Source: Hyphomonadaceae bacterium
Lineage (GTDB): Bacteria; Pseudomonadota; Alphaproteobacteria; Caulobacterales; Aquidulcibacteraceae
DNA: 64,000 nt
Assembly: GCA_016791425.1 (NCBI GenBank)
Contig: JAEUMQ010000023.1
Location: 62,001-126,000, forward strand
Reading direction: 5' to 3'
The notes under the pieces were generated by a model. The model did no database searches. It had not been told where the DNA came from and saw nothing but the letters and a program-made list of their open reading frames with translations. Made by a program: the position numbers and the translations under genes. Positions 23,247-32,011 of this stretch are shown piece after piece. Every line of letters starts with the position of its first letter. Position 1 is the first letter of the stretch.

Positions 23247-25010
23247 TCAGGGCAGAGCGAAGACATAGACGGCGCTATCCTGCGCCGGCGGCGGCATCGC
23301 GTCGCCGGTGATCGACAAGATGTTGCGCGTCATCGAGACGCCCGTGCCGGTGAACACCATCACGTATTGCCTGCCGTCCACCGCGTAGCTGATCGTGCTC
23401 AGCATCACCATGCCGCCGACGATGGATTGCCACAGCACTTCGCCGGTCTCGGCGTCGAGGGCGCGCAGGCGGCGATTCATGTCGCCGAAGAAGACGAGGC
23501 CGCCGGCAGTGGTGAGCAGTGAACCGGTGGCGCCGTAGGGCTGGGAAAAGATGATGCGCATCTCGCCGGTCGCAGCGTCGATCCGGGCGATGTTCATGAA
23601 CTTCGCGGGGTCGGCGCCGGGGCGCATGATGGGAAAGCGCGGGCCGAAGCCTGTCGGGCTATCGACGTCGGCGGTCATGGACAGGCATTGGTCCTGAAAC
23701 GGCACGTAGAGGGCGTTGTTGCGCGGATTGTACGAAGTCTGCGCCATCGTGCGGGTGTTGTGATAGCAGCTGATGACGTGGTCGCCGTCCTTGCGGAAGA
23801 GCTTCTCCGGATTGACGCGCGTGCGGCCCGTGCGGACGTCGATGTGGTTCATGTTCAGGTTCGGATCGTCGAACGGAAACGGACGGGCCCAGAGGAACCG
23901 GCCGCTCGCGCGGTCGAGCGCCCACATGCCGCCGCCTTCGGCGGTGGTGAGCACGATGTCGCGCTCGCCGCGCGGGAGATTGGGGCTGATCCATTTGACA
24001 TGGCGCGGATCAGGGGTGACGCGCGTGCGGACGAGAACGCGCTCGTGATTGTGGTCGGCGTCCCAGTCGTCGCCGGGCAGCTCCTGGTAATACCAGCGCA
24101 GGCGCCCGGTGCGGACGTCGAGCGCGAGGGTGGAATTGCTGTAGAGATCGGCCGGCGCGAAATCGGAGACGCGGTCGGCGGCGCCATGGCGCATCATGCG
24201 CGTGTACGGATTGGGATTGGCGACGCCCCAGAAGGTGAGCCGGCGGGCGGGATCGTACGAGCCGGGCTGGCCCCAGGGACTGGCGACGCGCTGCTCGACG
24301 GGCATGCCGGCCCAGGTGTCGCCGCCGGGCTCGCCAGGGGCGGCGGTGGTGTAGACTTTCCAGACGAGCCGCCCCGTGCGCGCATCGTTCGCCGCGATGA
24401 AGCAGCCGGCGCGCACGTTCACATCGCATGTGCGATTGGTGATGATCTTGCCATCGGCGACGAGCATGCCGCCGGCGCGCTGGCCGCCCTCGTCAACCTT
24501 GACTTCCCAGCGAACCTCGCCGGTGCGCGCGTCGAGGGCGACGAGGAAGCCGTCGGGCGCGGCGAAATAGATCATGTCCTCGTAGATGCCGAGGTTCTTG
24601 GGGCGCGCTTCCAGGCGCACGACGCTCGCGGGATAGGTGCGGTCGTACCGCCAGAGGAGGTCGCCATTCGTAGCGTCGAGCGCCTGAATCGAGCCGCCCG
24701 GCGCGTAGAGATACATCACGCCGCGATAAACAATCGGGGTTGATTCCTGCACGCCGGGCGGGAGGCCGCGGCTCCAGGCGAGGTGCAGCTGCGCGACGTT
24801 GGCGCCGTTGATCTGATCCAGCGGGCTGAAGCGCTGCTGGTCAAACGTGCGACTGACCATCAGCCAATCGGCCGGATCCGGATTGGCCAGTACGGCGTCG
24901 GTCACGCGCGCAAAGTCAGCGGCGGGGCGGGTGGGCGCCTGCGCGAGGCCCGAGGCGGGCGCGGCGCAAGCGAACAGCGCGGCCAGGGCCGCGAAACGTG
25001 TGCGTTTGAT
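23247..25010 (-). CDS. PQQ-dependent alcohol/sugar dehydrogenase, apparent AUC start
   Basis: The body is a quinoprotein beta-propeller with repeated tryptophan-docking motifs (IQALDATNGDLLWRYD, VALDARTGEVRWEV, ALDVRTGRLRWYYQ, LRALDAETGEVLWQS) and the GDDWDAD segment typical of the family. No haem site or C-terminal cytochrome domain is present. The first standard start, GTG at 24905, leaves no signal peptide. In frame upstream lies a good signal peptide (KRTRFAALAALFACAAPASGLAQA), and GGGAGG sits 5 nt before an ATC at 25010; no ATG, GTG or TTG occurs in that stretch. The enzyme must be periplasmic, so an AUC start is proposed. PQQ synthesis genes are not in the window. Confidence 0.78.
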   Translation of the reverse strand: MKRTRFAALAALFACAAPASGLAQAPTRPAADFARVTDAVLANPDPADWLMVSRTFDQQRFSPLDQINGANVAQLHLAWSRGLPPGVQESTPIVYRGVMYLYAPGGSIQALDATNGDLLWRYDRTYPASVVRLEARPKNLGIYEDMIYFAAPDGFLVALDARTGEVRWEVKVDEGGQRAGGMLVADGKIITNRTCDVNVRAGCFIAANDARTGRLVWKVYTTAAPGEPGGDTWAGMPVEQRVASPWGQPGSYDPARRLTFWGVANPNPYTRMMRHGAADRVSDFAPADLYSNSTLALDVRTGRLRWYYQELPGDDWDADHNHERVLVRTRVTPDPRHVKWISPNLPRGERDIVLTTAEGGGMWALDRASGRFLWARPFPFDDPNLNMNHIDVRTGRTRVNPEKLFRKDGDHVISCYHNTRTMAQTSYNPRNNALYVPFQDQCLSMTADVDSPTGFGPRFPIMRPGADPAKFMNIARIDAATGEMRIIFSQPYGATGSLLTTAGGLVFFGDMNRRLRALDAETGEVLWQSIVGGMVMLSTISYAVDGRQYVMVFTGTGVSMTRNILSITGDAMPPPAQDSAVYVFALP

Positions 25011-25101
25011 CGACGCCTCCCTCGCTGTGTCCGGCTCAGCTGCGCCGCACCGGCTTTGCGGCCGCGGCTTCCCTCGCGGCGGTCCTCACATCGCCGAGGA
25101 A

Positions 25102-25120
25102 TGCTATAATAATATAGGCA
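25102..25120. promoter_or_regulatory. Candidate MarR operator upstream of the PQQ dehydrogenase
   Basis: TGCTATAATAATATAGGCA is an AT-rich imperfect inverted repeat (TGCTAT / ATAGGCA) in otherwise GC-rich DNA, lying between the MarR gene and the PQQ dehydrogenase it precedes. Its size and symmetry suit a MarR dimer, and it overlaps the only TATAAT-like sequence in the gap. Confidence 0.4.
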
Positions 25121-25149
25121 ATATGTCCACGGCGACGGCGGCCGCGGCG

Positions 25150-25656
25150 TCAGTTCTCGCTGTCGATCTGAGCGCGCATCTGGGCGTTGAGCCGGAAGAG
25201 GATTTCGCGCAGGCGGCGCAGGCTCGCGGCGTCGAGGTCCTTGAACATCTGAGCCTCGATGCGGGCCACGTCCTTGGCCGCTTGGCGCAGCAGGCGCTCC
25301 CCTTCGGCGGTGAGGAAGGTCTGCAGCACGCGACGGTTCTTCGGATTGGCGACGCGTTTGATGACGCCGCGCCGCTCCAGCCCGGCGACCATTTCGCCCA
25401 TGGTCTGCGGGGTGACGATGAAACGGCGCGAGAGCTGTGCGCTCGACTGGCCGGCCTGATGCGAGAGAATGTCGAGGATCGTGTACTGGATGCCGGTAAG
25501 GCCGTACTTCCGCAGCGCCTTCTCCAAGCGCGTGCGGGAGGCGTGGAAGGCGTAGGAAATGAGATAGAGCGTGCCGATGGAGCGCCGCGAGCGCGTCGGC
25601 GTCTCCCAGGCTTCATCGATCTCTTCGATCGGACGTTTCTTCGCGCTGCCCCGCAT
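25150..25656 (-). CDS. MarR-family transcriptional regulator
   Basis: The 168-residue product has the winged-helix core of MarR proteins: LRKYGLTGIQYTILDIL, SAQLSRRFIVTPQTMGEMVAGLERRG as the recognition region (in two blocks), and the wing VANPKNRRVLQTFLTAEG. A charged N-terminal extension of about 25 residues precedes it. Its neighbours are a PQQ dehydrogenase downstream and an aldehyde dehydrogenase upstream, all on the same strand, so it probably controls this oxidation set in response to a phenolic or aldehyde ligand. Confidence 0.88.
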   Translation of the reverse strand: MRGSAKKRPIEEIDEAWETPTRSRRSIGTLYLISYAFHASRTRLEKALRKYGLTGIQYTILDILSHQAGQSSAQLSRRFIVTPQTMGEMVAGLERRGVIKRVANPKNRRVLQTFLTAEGERLLRQAAKDVARIEAQMFKDLDAASLRRLREILFRLNAQMRAQIDSEN

Positions 25657-25701
25657 CCCCTGCCCCTCACTTATTGCATCATCGCGACACTACAGGCGTA
25701 G

Positions 25702-27213
25702 CTAAAGGCCGACGACCACTGACTTCAGTTCCGTGTACATCTCGACGCCGGATCGCCCGTTCTCGCGGCCCCAGCCGGATTGCTTGAAGCCGCCGAGCGG
25801 CAGCGCCGGATCGACGCCGCCCGGTCCGTTGATCCGTACACCCCCGGATTTGATCAGGCGCGCGAGCTTCAGGGCGCGGGCCACGTCCCTCGTCCAGACG
25901 CTGGCGGAGAGGCCGTAGACGGTGTCATTGGCCAAAGCCGCAATTGCGGCGAGATCGGCGCCGTCGAAGGGCGTTGCACAGACCACGGGGCCGAAGATCT
26001 CCTCGCGCATGATGCGTGCGCCGGGCTTGGCGTCGGTGATCACCGTGGGCTCAACGAAATAGCCCTGCTCGCCGACGCGGCGGCCGCCGGAGACGATCTC
26101 GGCGCCCTCCTCGCGGCCGCCCTCTATGTAGCCGAGGACGCGGTCGAGCTGGACCTTGGACACGACCGGACCGAGATCGGAGTCCGGCGCCAGACCGGCG
26201 CCGATCTTGAGCTTCCTCCCCTGAGCGACGACCCCTTCCACCACGCGGTCGAAGGCCGAGCGCTCCACGAAGAGCCGCGAGCCCGCGGCGCAGACCTGGC
26301 CGGTGTTGAAGAAGATGCCCATCGCGGCGGAGGGGATGGCGCGGTCCAAATCGGCGTCGGCGAAGACAATGGTCGGCGACTTGCCGCCGAGTTCCAGCGT
26401 AACGCGCTTCAGATCGCCGGCAGCGGTCCGAACGATCTCCTTGCCCACCGAAGTGGAGCCGGTAAAGGCGATCTTATCGACGCCGGGATGGGCGACGAGC
26501 GCGCGCCCGGCCGTCTCCCCCAAGCCGAGGACAATGTTCACCACGCCCTCGGGGAAGCCCACATCGGCGATGAGGCGCGCGAGCTTGGCGGCGGAGAGCG
26601 GCGTCTGTTCGGCAGGCTTGAGAACGATCGTGCAGCCGGCGGCGAGCGCGGGCCCGAGCTTGGCGGCGGTCATCACCAGGGGGAAATTCCAAGGCACGAT
26701 CTGGCCAACCACGCCCACAGGCTCGCGCACGGTGAAGGCGTGCGTGTCGCCCGGGCTGGAGAGCTCCAGCGTCTCGCCTGCGAGCTTGGTGGCCCAGCCG
26801 GCGGCGTAGCGCAGCGTTTCAGCGGCGCCGGGCACGTCCATCATCTTCACAAAGCGGATGGGCTTGCCGACGTCGAGCGTCTCGAGAAGCGCAAAGTCCT
26901 CGGCCGCCGCCTCGATCGCGTCGGCGAGCTTCAGGATGAGGCGGGCGCGAGAGGCCGGCTTCATGCGGCCCCACGGTCCCTCGAACGCGGCGCGCGCGGC
27001 AGCCACGGCGCGGTCGATCTCAGCGGCGGCGCCAGCGGAGGCGCGGGCGATCTCGATGCCGGTGGCGGGGTCCTCCACCGCGAACGTCTCGCCGGACTGG
27101 GCTGTCACAAAATCTCCGCCGATGAAGAGTGGCAACGGCGCGCGCTTCAACTCCTCCTTGAGTGCGGCCAGGCGTTCGGGCGAGTAGATAGCGCTCACAT
27201 GCTTCTCCGGCAT
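25702..27213 (-). CDS. NAD(P)-dependent aldehyde dehydrogenase
   Basis: The 503-residue product is a full-length ALDH: IVPWNFPL and KPAEQTPLSA for cofactor binding, FTGSTSVGKEI, the general base Glu274 (VTLELGGKSP) and the nucleophile Cys308 (FNTGQVCAAGSR), with the C-terminal PLGGFKQSGWGRENG. It oxidises an aldehyde to the acid in the cytosol. Together with the neighbouring PQQ dehydrogenase and the divergent GMC oxidoreductase it suggests alcohol-to-aldehyde-to-acid oxidation, though the substrate is not shown. Confidence 0.92.
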   Translation of the reverse strand: MPEKHVSAIYSPERLAALKEELKRAPLPLFIGGDFVTAQSGETFAVEDPATGIEIARASAGAAAEIDRAVAAARAAFEGPWGRMKPASRARLILKLADAIEAAAEDFALLETLDVGKPIRFVKMMDVPGAAETLRYAAGWATKLAGETLELSSPGDTHAFTVREPVGVVGQIVPWNFPLVMTAAKLGPALAAGCTIVLKPAEQTPLSAAKLARLIADVGFPEGVVNIVLGLGETAGRALVAHPGVDKIAFTGSTSVGKEIVRTAAGDLKRVTLELGGKSPTIVFADADLDRAIPSAAMGIFFNTGQVCAAGSRLFVERSAFDRVVEGVVAQGRKLKIGAGLAPDSDLGPVVSKVQLDRVLGYIEGGREEGAEIVSGGRRVGEQGYFVEPTVITDAKPGARIMREEIFGPVVCATPFDGADLAAIAALANDTVYGLSASVWTRDVARALKLARLIKSGGVRINGPGGVDPALPLGGFKQSGWGRENGRSGVEMYTELKSVVVGL

Positions 27214-27403
27214 TGCCGCGCGCTGCGGCGCGCAGCCAAGGTTCGCTCCCTTTTAAGGTTTCCTTCCATACGGCTCAAGATGCGGGTAGTGAGGGCGCCC
27301 TGAAGGGGCCGCCCTGCGGTCCGCAACGGGGGACGTCTTCGTGAAGTTCTGCGCGATTGTTGCTGCGTGGGATTGGAGATGCCGAGCAACGCCCCGCCCC
27401 CTG

Positions 27404-27427
27404 CCCCCTCCCCGCGAGGGGTGGGGG
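27404..27427. repeat. GC-rich intergenic hairpin
   Basis: CCCCCTCCCC (27404-27413) and GGGGTGGGGG (27418-27427) form a 9-bp stem with one T-T mismatch and a GCGA loop. It resembles the core of the larger nested repeat at 52398-52492, including the following AGCGC-CTCT segment, so it is probably a copy of a dispersed intergenic repeat. It lies in the 260-bp divergent gap before the GMC oxidoreductase. Confidence 0.5.
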
Positions 27428-27473
27428 AGCGCCTCTCTCCGCAAAACGACCGCGCCGAGGACCTCGCGAGCAT

Positions 27474-29090
27474 ATGACTGAGACGTACGATTACATCATT
27501 GTGGGAGCGGGATCGGCGGGGTGCGTGCTGGCATGCCGGCTCAGCGCAGATCCATCGATCCGCGTGCTGATCATCGAGGCGGGCGGACGCGATACGCACC
27601 CTTTCGTGCGCATGCCGATGGGATTCTTGTTCGCGCTCAGGAATCCGAAGCTGCGCTGGACCTATTGGAGCGAACCGGAGCCGTCGCTCAACGGGCGCCG
27701 GCTTTTCCTGCCGCGCGGGCGCGTGCTCGGCGGCTCGTCGAGCATCAACGGCATGATCCATATGCGCGGACATCCGCTCGACTACGACACCTGGGCGCAG
27801 ATGGGGTGCACGGGCTGGAGCCATGCCGACGTGCTCCCCTATTTCATCCGCTCGGAGCGCAGCTGGCGCGGCTCAAACGATGTGCACGGCGGCGAGGGAC
27901 CGCTCTCGGTGCGGGCGATCGACGGCAAGCGTCTGCTGCACGAGCCGCTGATGCGATCGGCGGCAGCGGCTGGATACTCCGCGACAAGCGACCTCGACAA
28001 GGATGGCGAAGGCTTTGCGCTCGGAGAGATCAATGTCGATGCGCGCGGGCGGCGGCACTCGGCGGCGCGCGCGTATCTCTATCCGGCGCTCAAACGGGCC
28101 AACCTCTCGCTGCTTGCGAACACGACGACGCTGCGGGTTGCGATCGAAAAGGGCCGCGCGGTGGGCGTGGAGATCGCCGAAGATGGCGGCGGCGCCCGTA
28201 TCCTGCGGGCCGAGCGCGAAGTGATCCTGGCAGGCGGAGCGTACAATTCGCCGCAATTGCTGATGCTGTCGGGCATTGGGCCCGCCGCGCATCTGCGCGA
28301 GCACGGGATCGATGTGCGCCTGGATTTGCCAGGCGTGGGAAGCAATCTTTCCGAGCATGCGCGCGTGCCGGTCGTATTCGCAGCGGCCAAGCCGGTGACG
28401 TTCATCAGGGAGCTGCGGATCGACCGGGCCGCGCTCTCGGTGGCGCGTTGGGCGATGTTCGGGGATGGCGCGTTCGCCAGCCAGATATCGAGCTGCAATA
28501 TCGTGATCCGCACGCGGCCGGAGCTGGCGCAGCCGGATGTGCAGCTGATGAGCGCGCCGATCAGGCTCGACGCGAAACTGTGGGCGCCGTTCGTCAACGA
28601 CAGGCAGGAGCATAGGCTGATGGCGGATGCGGTCGTGCTGCATCCGCACGCGCGCGGGCATGTGCGGCTCGCGTCAGACGATCCACGCGCACCGGTGCGG
28701 ATTCAGCTCAACATCTTTGACAACGAAGCCGATCGCGCGACGGCGCGCGAAGGCATACGCGCGGCGCGGCATATCTATCGGACCGCGCCCCAGGGCGAGC
28801 TGACCGGGCGCGAGATCTTGCCCGGCGCCGAGGCGGACAGCGACGCCGCGCTCGATGCGTTCATCCGTGAGCATGCAGGCGTAACGCAGCATCCGGTCGG
28901 GACGTGCGCAATGGGCGCTGGGCCCGAGGCGGTGGTTGATCCGCAATTGCGGGTGCGCGGGTTGGAGGGTTTGCGCGTTGTGGATGCCTCGATCATGCCG
29001 ACCGTGCCAGGCGCCAACACCAACGCCAGCGCGGTGATGATCGGGGAAAAGGGCGCCGATCTCGTGCTCGGTAGAAACGCCGCTCGCTGA
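27474..29090 (+). CDS. GMC-family FAD oxidoreductase (choline/alcohol dehydrogenase-like)
   Basis: The 538-residue product begins with the FAD-binding strand DYIIVGAGSAGCVLACRLS, followed by LPRGRVLGGSSSINGM and GAYNSPQLLMLSGIGP (GMC signatures) and ends with the catalytic region HPVGTCAMG and PGANTNASAVMIGEKGADLV. Such enzymes oxidise primary alcohols in the cytosol. The ATG at 27474 starts 4 residues before the Rossmann strand; the frame open from 27357 adds unrelated residues across the intergenic hairpin. It diverges from the aldehyde dehydrogenase, which could take its product. Confidence 0.9.
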   Translation: MTETYDYIIVGAGSAGCVLACRLSADPSIRVLIIEAGGRDTHPFVRMPMGFLFALRNPKLRWTYWSEPEPSLNGRRLFLPRGRVLGGSSSINGMIHMRGHPLDYDTWAQMGCTGWSHADVLPYFIRSERSWRGSNDVHGGEGPLSVRAIDGKRLLHEPLMRSAAAAGYSATSDLDKDGEGFALGEINVDARGRRHSAARAYLYPALKRANLSLLANTTTLRVAIEKGRAVGVEIAEDGGGARILRAEREVILAGGAYNSPQLLMLSGIGPAAHLREHGIDVRLDLPGVGSNLSEHARVPVVFAAAKPVTFIRELRIDRAALSVARWAMFGDGAFASQISSCNIVIRTRPELAQPDVQLMSAPIRLDAKLWAPFVNDRQEHRLMADAVVLHPHARGHVRLASDDPRAPVRIQLNIFDNEADRATAREGIRAARHIYRTAPQGELTGREILPGAEADSDAALDAFIREHAGVTQHPVGTCAMGAGPEAVVDPQLRVRGLEGLRVVDASIMPTVPGANTNASAVMIGEKGADLVLGRNAAR

Positions 29091-29119
29091 ACCCAGAGCG
29101 CCGGACGCGCCATACAAAG

Positions 29120-29145
29120 CCGCCGCCGGCAGGCGCCGGCGGCGG
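29120..29145. terminator. Hairpin between convergent genes
   Basis: CCGCCGCCGGC (29120-29130) and GCCGGCGGCGG (29135-29145) form a perfect 11-bp stem with a 4-nt loop between the GMC gene and the TonB receptor. On the minus strand it is followed by a short T run (GGCTTTG), so it more likely ends the receptor transcript. Confidence 0.55.
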
Positions 29146-29174
29146 AGCGAGGGATCTCTGCGCTTGTCAGCGCA

Positions 29175-31790
29175 TCAGTTGTGGATACGCAGGCGCGCGA
29201 ACCATTGCGCGGGCGGATTGTAGGTGCCGTAATTGATGCCGTTGGCGGGCTGGATGACGCCGTTCACGACATAGCGCTCGTCCGTGACGTTCGTGCCGCC
29301 AATACCGATCTCCCAACGCTCGTCGGGTGAACGGTAGGTCGCCGAGACGTTGATCATGTTCAGGGCGGGGCGCGAGTTCTCCGGATTGTTCTCCGTGTCG
29401 TTGAACACTTCGGAGCGGTAGGTGTAATCGGCGCCGAAGATGAGTGCGGCGCCTCCATTGAGGCCCATCTCGTATTGCGGCGCCAGGTTCAGCGACCATT
29501 CCGGGGTCTTCGGCAACTCGCCGCCGACATTCACGCCCGCCGCTACGCGCGTATATTCGGCGTGCATGTAGCCGAGCGCGCCGGCGAGCGAGAAGCCGTT
29601 GCCCAGCACGGCCTGCAGCTCGACCTCGCCGCCATAAATCTCGGCATCGCCGGCGTTGCGGAACGTCGGCGAGATCGCCTCGAATTGCTGCAGCTGAATG
29701 TCCTGGTAGTCGGTGAAGAACGCGGCGCTGTTGATCCTGAGGGCATTGTCGAAGTATTGCGACTTGAGGCCGATCTCGTAGCTCGTCGCCTCCTCCGGAT
29801 TGAAGATGCGCTTGGGATCGCCGGGAGGCAGCGGCGCGGAGAGCCGCGTGGTCCAGCTGCCGGACTTGAAACCCTTGGCGTAGGACGCATAGAGCATGTG
29901 ATCGTCGGTAATGTGGTATTCCAGGCCTATGCGCGGCGAGGTGTCGGTGAAGCTTCGCTCATCGACGCCGGGCGGGAAGAAGCGCAGCGGATCGGTCGGG
30001 TCTGGAAAGCCCGCCGCCTGCACGCAGGTGAAGTTCGGCGCGAGCACGAGGCCGGGCGGATAGCAGCCCGTGAGCTTATAGTTGAAGCCGTTGGTGTCGG
30101 CCTGGAAGCCCTGAAACTCCTTGTTCTCCTCGGTGTAGCGGACGCCGAGGGTCAACCCGAGCTGCTCGGTGAGGCGGATGTTGGAATGGGCGAACACCGC
30201 CCACGCCGTCGTCTTCAGATCGTTCGGCCCGTCGATCATCAGGAGGCCGTCACGGAAGATGACCATGTCGTGCAGGTCGCCCTCTTCCTGGAAGTAATAG
30301 GCGCCGAGAACGTAATCGAGGCGATCGTCCCAGAGCTGGCCGTTGAGCTGGAATTCCTGCGAGATCTGCTCCTGGTGCATGTTGAGCGAAATCTCGAGGC
30401 CGCGCAGCGGCGAACCGTCGAGGTCCATCCCTGCGCTCCAGCTAAGCCGTCGGAAGGAGCTGATCGATTTCAGCGCCAGATTGTCGGCGAGCCGCCAGTC
30501 GAGCGTGAGGGCGCCGCCCCATTGGGTGAGCCGGGAGAAATTGTTGCCCGTGGCGTAGGACTTGTCGATGTCGCCTGTGACATAGCGACCGTCCCAAGGC
30601 AGGCGATTGTTCGACGGGTTGCCATCGACGTTCGCGCCGGCGAAGGGCAGCGGAATGTAGAAGGGGAAGTAGCGATCATCGACGGGGACGGTTCCCGGAA
30701 CGGTCCCGCGGAAGCCGCACACCGTGCCGAGATTCTGCACGCCCGGCACGGGGAAGAAGACGAAATTGACCGTGGCCGGATTAGCTGTCGAAATGCAGGC
30801 GTTGTAGATCGAGCCGAAATTGGTCGCCGGCGGCGTGGCGGGAAGGCCAAGCGCGGGATTTGTCGTGTTGGTCGCCGAGAGGAGCGTGTTCGCAGCAGCC
30901 TGCTGATCCACATTGGTATAGTCGAGTGCGAGACGCGCGGTGAAGGTCGGCGTCGCTTCCCACAAGAATTTGGTGCGGATGTTGAACTCGCCCTGGCCGC
31001 CCTCGCGGTTGTCGGAGGCGTAGCCGGCCTGCGGGAACTTGGTGAGGTCATCGACGATGTAGCTGCACGCGGCAGGCGCGGCGACGCAATCGGGAATACC
31101 GGGCGCGATGAGCGCTTGCGGCAGCGCGATCCGCTCGACATAGCCGTCGCGCTGCTTGGACGAGAAAGACACCGACATGCGGAAGGACGGATCGAGCGGC
31201 AAATCCACCGTGCCGCGCACGTCGAACCGATTGAAGCTGCCTGTGGTGATATCAGCGGTGTAGCCGAATTCGGGGGCCGGATCGCGCGTAACAATGGATA
31301 TCGCGCCGCCGATGGCGTTGCGGCCGAACAGGGTGCCTTGCGGCCCCTTCAAGACCTCGATCCGCTCCACATCGAGCAGATCTGTGTTGGCGCCGACGCT
31401 GCGCGCAAGATAGACGCCATCGACATAAATCCCGACGCCCGGATCGAAGTTGAACGCAAAGTCGTTCTGGCCGATGCCGCGGATGGAGGCAGCCAGCACG
31501 GAGGTGGAGCCCGAAAACGGCGTGGTGGCGTCCAGCGTGACGTTCGGCGTCAGGTTGGAGAGCGAGGCGACGTCGGAAACCTGCCGCTCGCGCAACGTTT
31601 CGGCGGTGAACGCGGAGACGGCGATGGGAACGTCCTGGACGCTCTGCGCGCGCCGCTGGGCGGTGACGACGACGTCGCCGACTGTGGCAGGCGGCTGTTG
31701 CGCGTAGGCGACACCGGCGAAACCGACGGCCGCCGATACAGCCGAAAACAGCCAAAACTTCGGCTTGAACGCAATCTTCTCGTCACTCAT
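29175..31790 (-). CDS. TonB-dependent outer-membrane receptor
   Basis: The 871-residue product has a signal peptide (MSDEKIAFKPKF start, cleaved after GVAYAQ), a TonB-box-like VGDVVVTAQRRA, a plug (IRGIGQNDFAFNFDPG, IYVDGVYLARS, ERIEVLKGPQGTLFGRNAIGG) and a barrel whose last strand is WFARLRIHN. The ATG at 31790 follows GGGGAGGCCGAC. Several extracellular loops carry Cys pairs (PDCVAAPAACSY). It stands alone; neighbours do not show the ligand. Confidence 0.92.
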   Translation of the reverse strand: MSDEKIAFKPKFWLFSAVSAAVGFAGVAYAQQPPATVGDVVVTAQRRAQSVQDVPIAVSAFTAETLRERQVSDVASLSNLTPNVTLDATTPFSGSTSVLAASIRGIGQNDFAFNFDPGVGIYVDGVYLARSVGANTDLLDVERIEVLKGPQGTLFGRNAIGGAISIVTRDPAPEFGYTADITTGSFNRFDVRGTVDLPLDPSFRMSVSFSSKQRDGYVERIALPQALIAPGIPDCVAAPAACSYIVDDLTKFPQAGYASDNREGGQGEFNIRTKFLWEATPTFTARLALDYTNVDQQAAANTLLSATNTTNPALGLPATPPATNFGSIYNACISTANPATVNFVFFPVPGVQNLGTVCGFRGTVPGTVPVDDRYFPFYIPLPFAGANVDGNPSNNRLPWDGRYVTGDIDKSYATGNNFSRLTQWGGALTLDWRLADNLALKSISSFRRLSWSAGMDLDGSPLRGLEISLNMHQEQISQEFQLNGQLWDDRLDYVLGAYYFQEEGDLHDMVIFRDGLLMIDGPNDLKTTAWAVFAHSNIRLTEQLGLTLGVRYTEENKEFQGFQADTNGFNYKLTGCYPPGLVLAPNFTCVQAAGFPDPTDPLRFFPPGVDERSFTDTSPRIGLEYHITDDHMLYASYAKGFKSGSWTTRLSAPLPPGDPKRIFNPEEATSYEIGLKSQYFDNALRINSAAFFTDYQDIQLQQFEAISPTFRNAGDAEIYGGEVELQAVLGNGFSLAGALGYMHAEYTRVAAGVNVGGELPKTPEWSLNLAPQYEMGLNGGAALIFGADYTYRSEVFNDTENNPENSRPALNMINVSATYRSPDERWEIGIGGTNVTDERYVVNGVIQPANGINYGTYNPPAQWFARLRIHN

Positions 31791-31820
31791 GTCGGCCTCC
31801 CCGCCGGGGCGTTCGGCTCG

Positions 31821-31830
31821 ACACGCGTGT
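31821..31830. promoter_or_regulatory. Palindrome upstream of the TonB receptor
   Basis: ACACGCGTGT is a perfect 10-bp palindrome 31 bp before the receptor start, within CGACACGCGTGTTCG. CG-centred palindromes of this kind are bound by LacI-type regulators that often control TonB receptors; no such regulator is adjacent. Confidence 0.25.
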
Positions 31831-32011
31831 TCGGCACGAGCCGTATAAGCGTCCCTGATATGTGAACAATACCAGATTCCAGCGGTCGCGGAACGGCAAG
31901 CGCCAATGGTGAGGCGACTTACAATCAACTGTTGCGCGCGCGCCGCACTCCGGGGGCGCAACGAGCCGAACTTGCTTGATCAGGAACGAAAACGTTGCCG
32001 CGTCGGCACGA

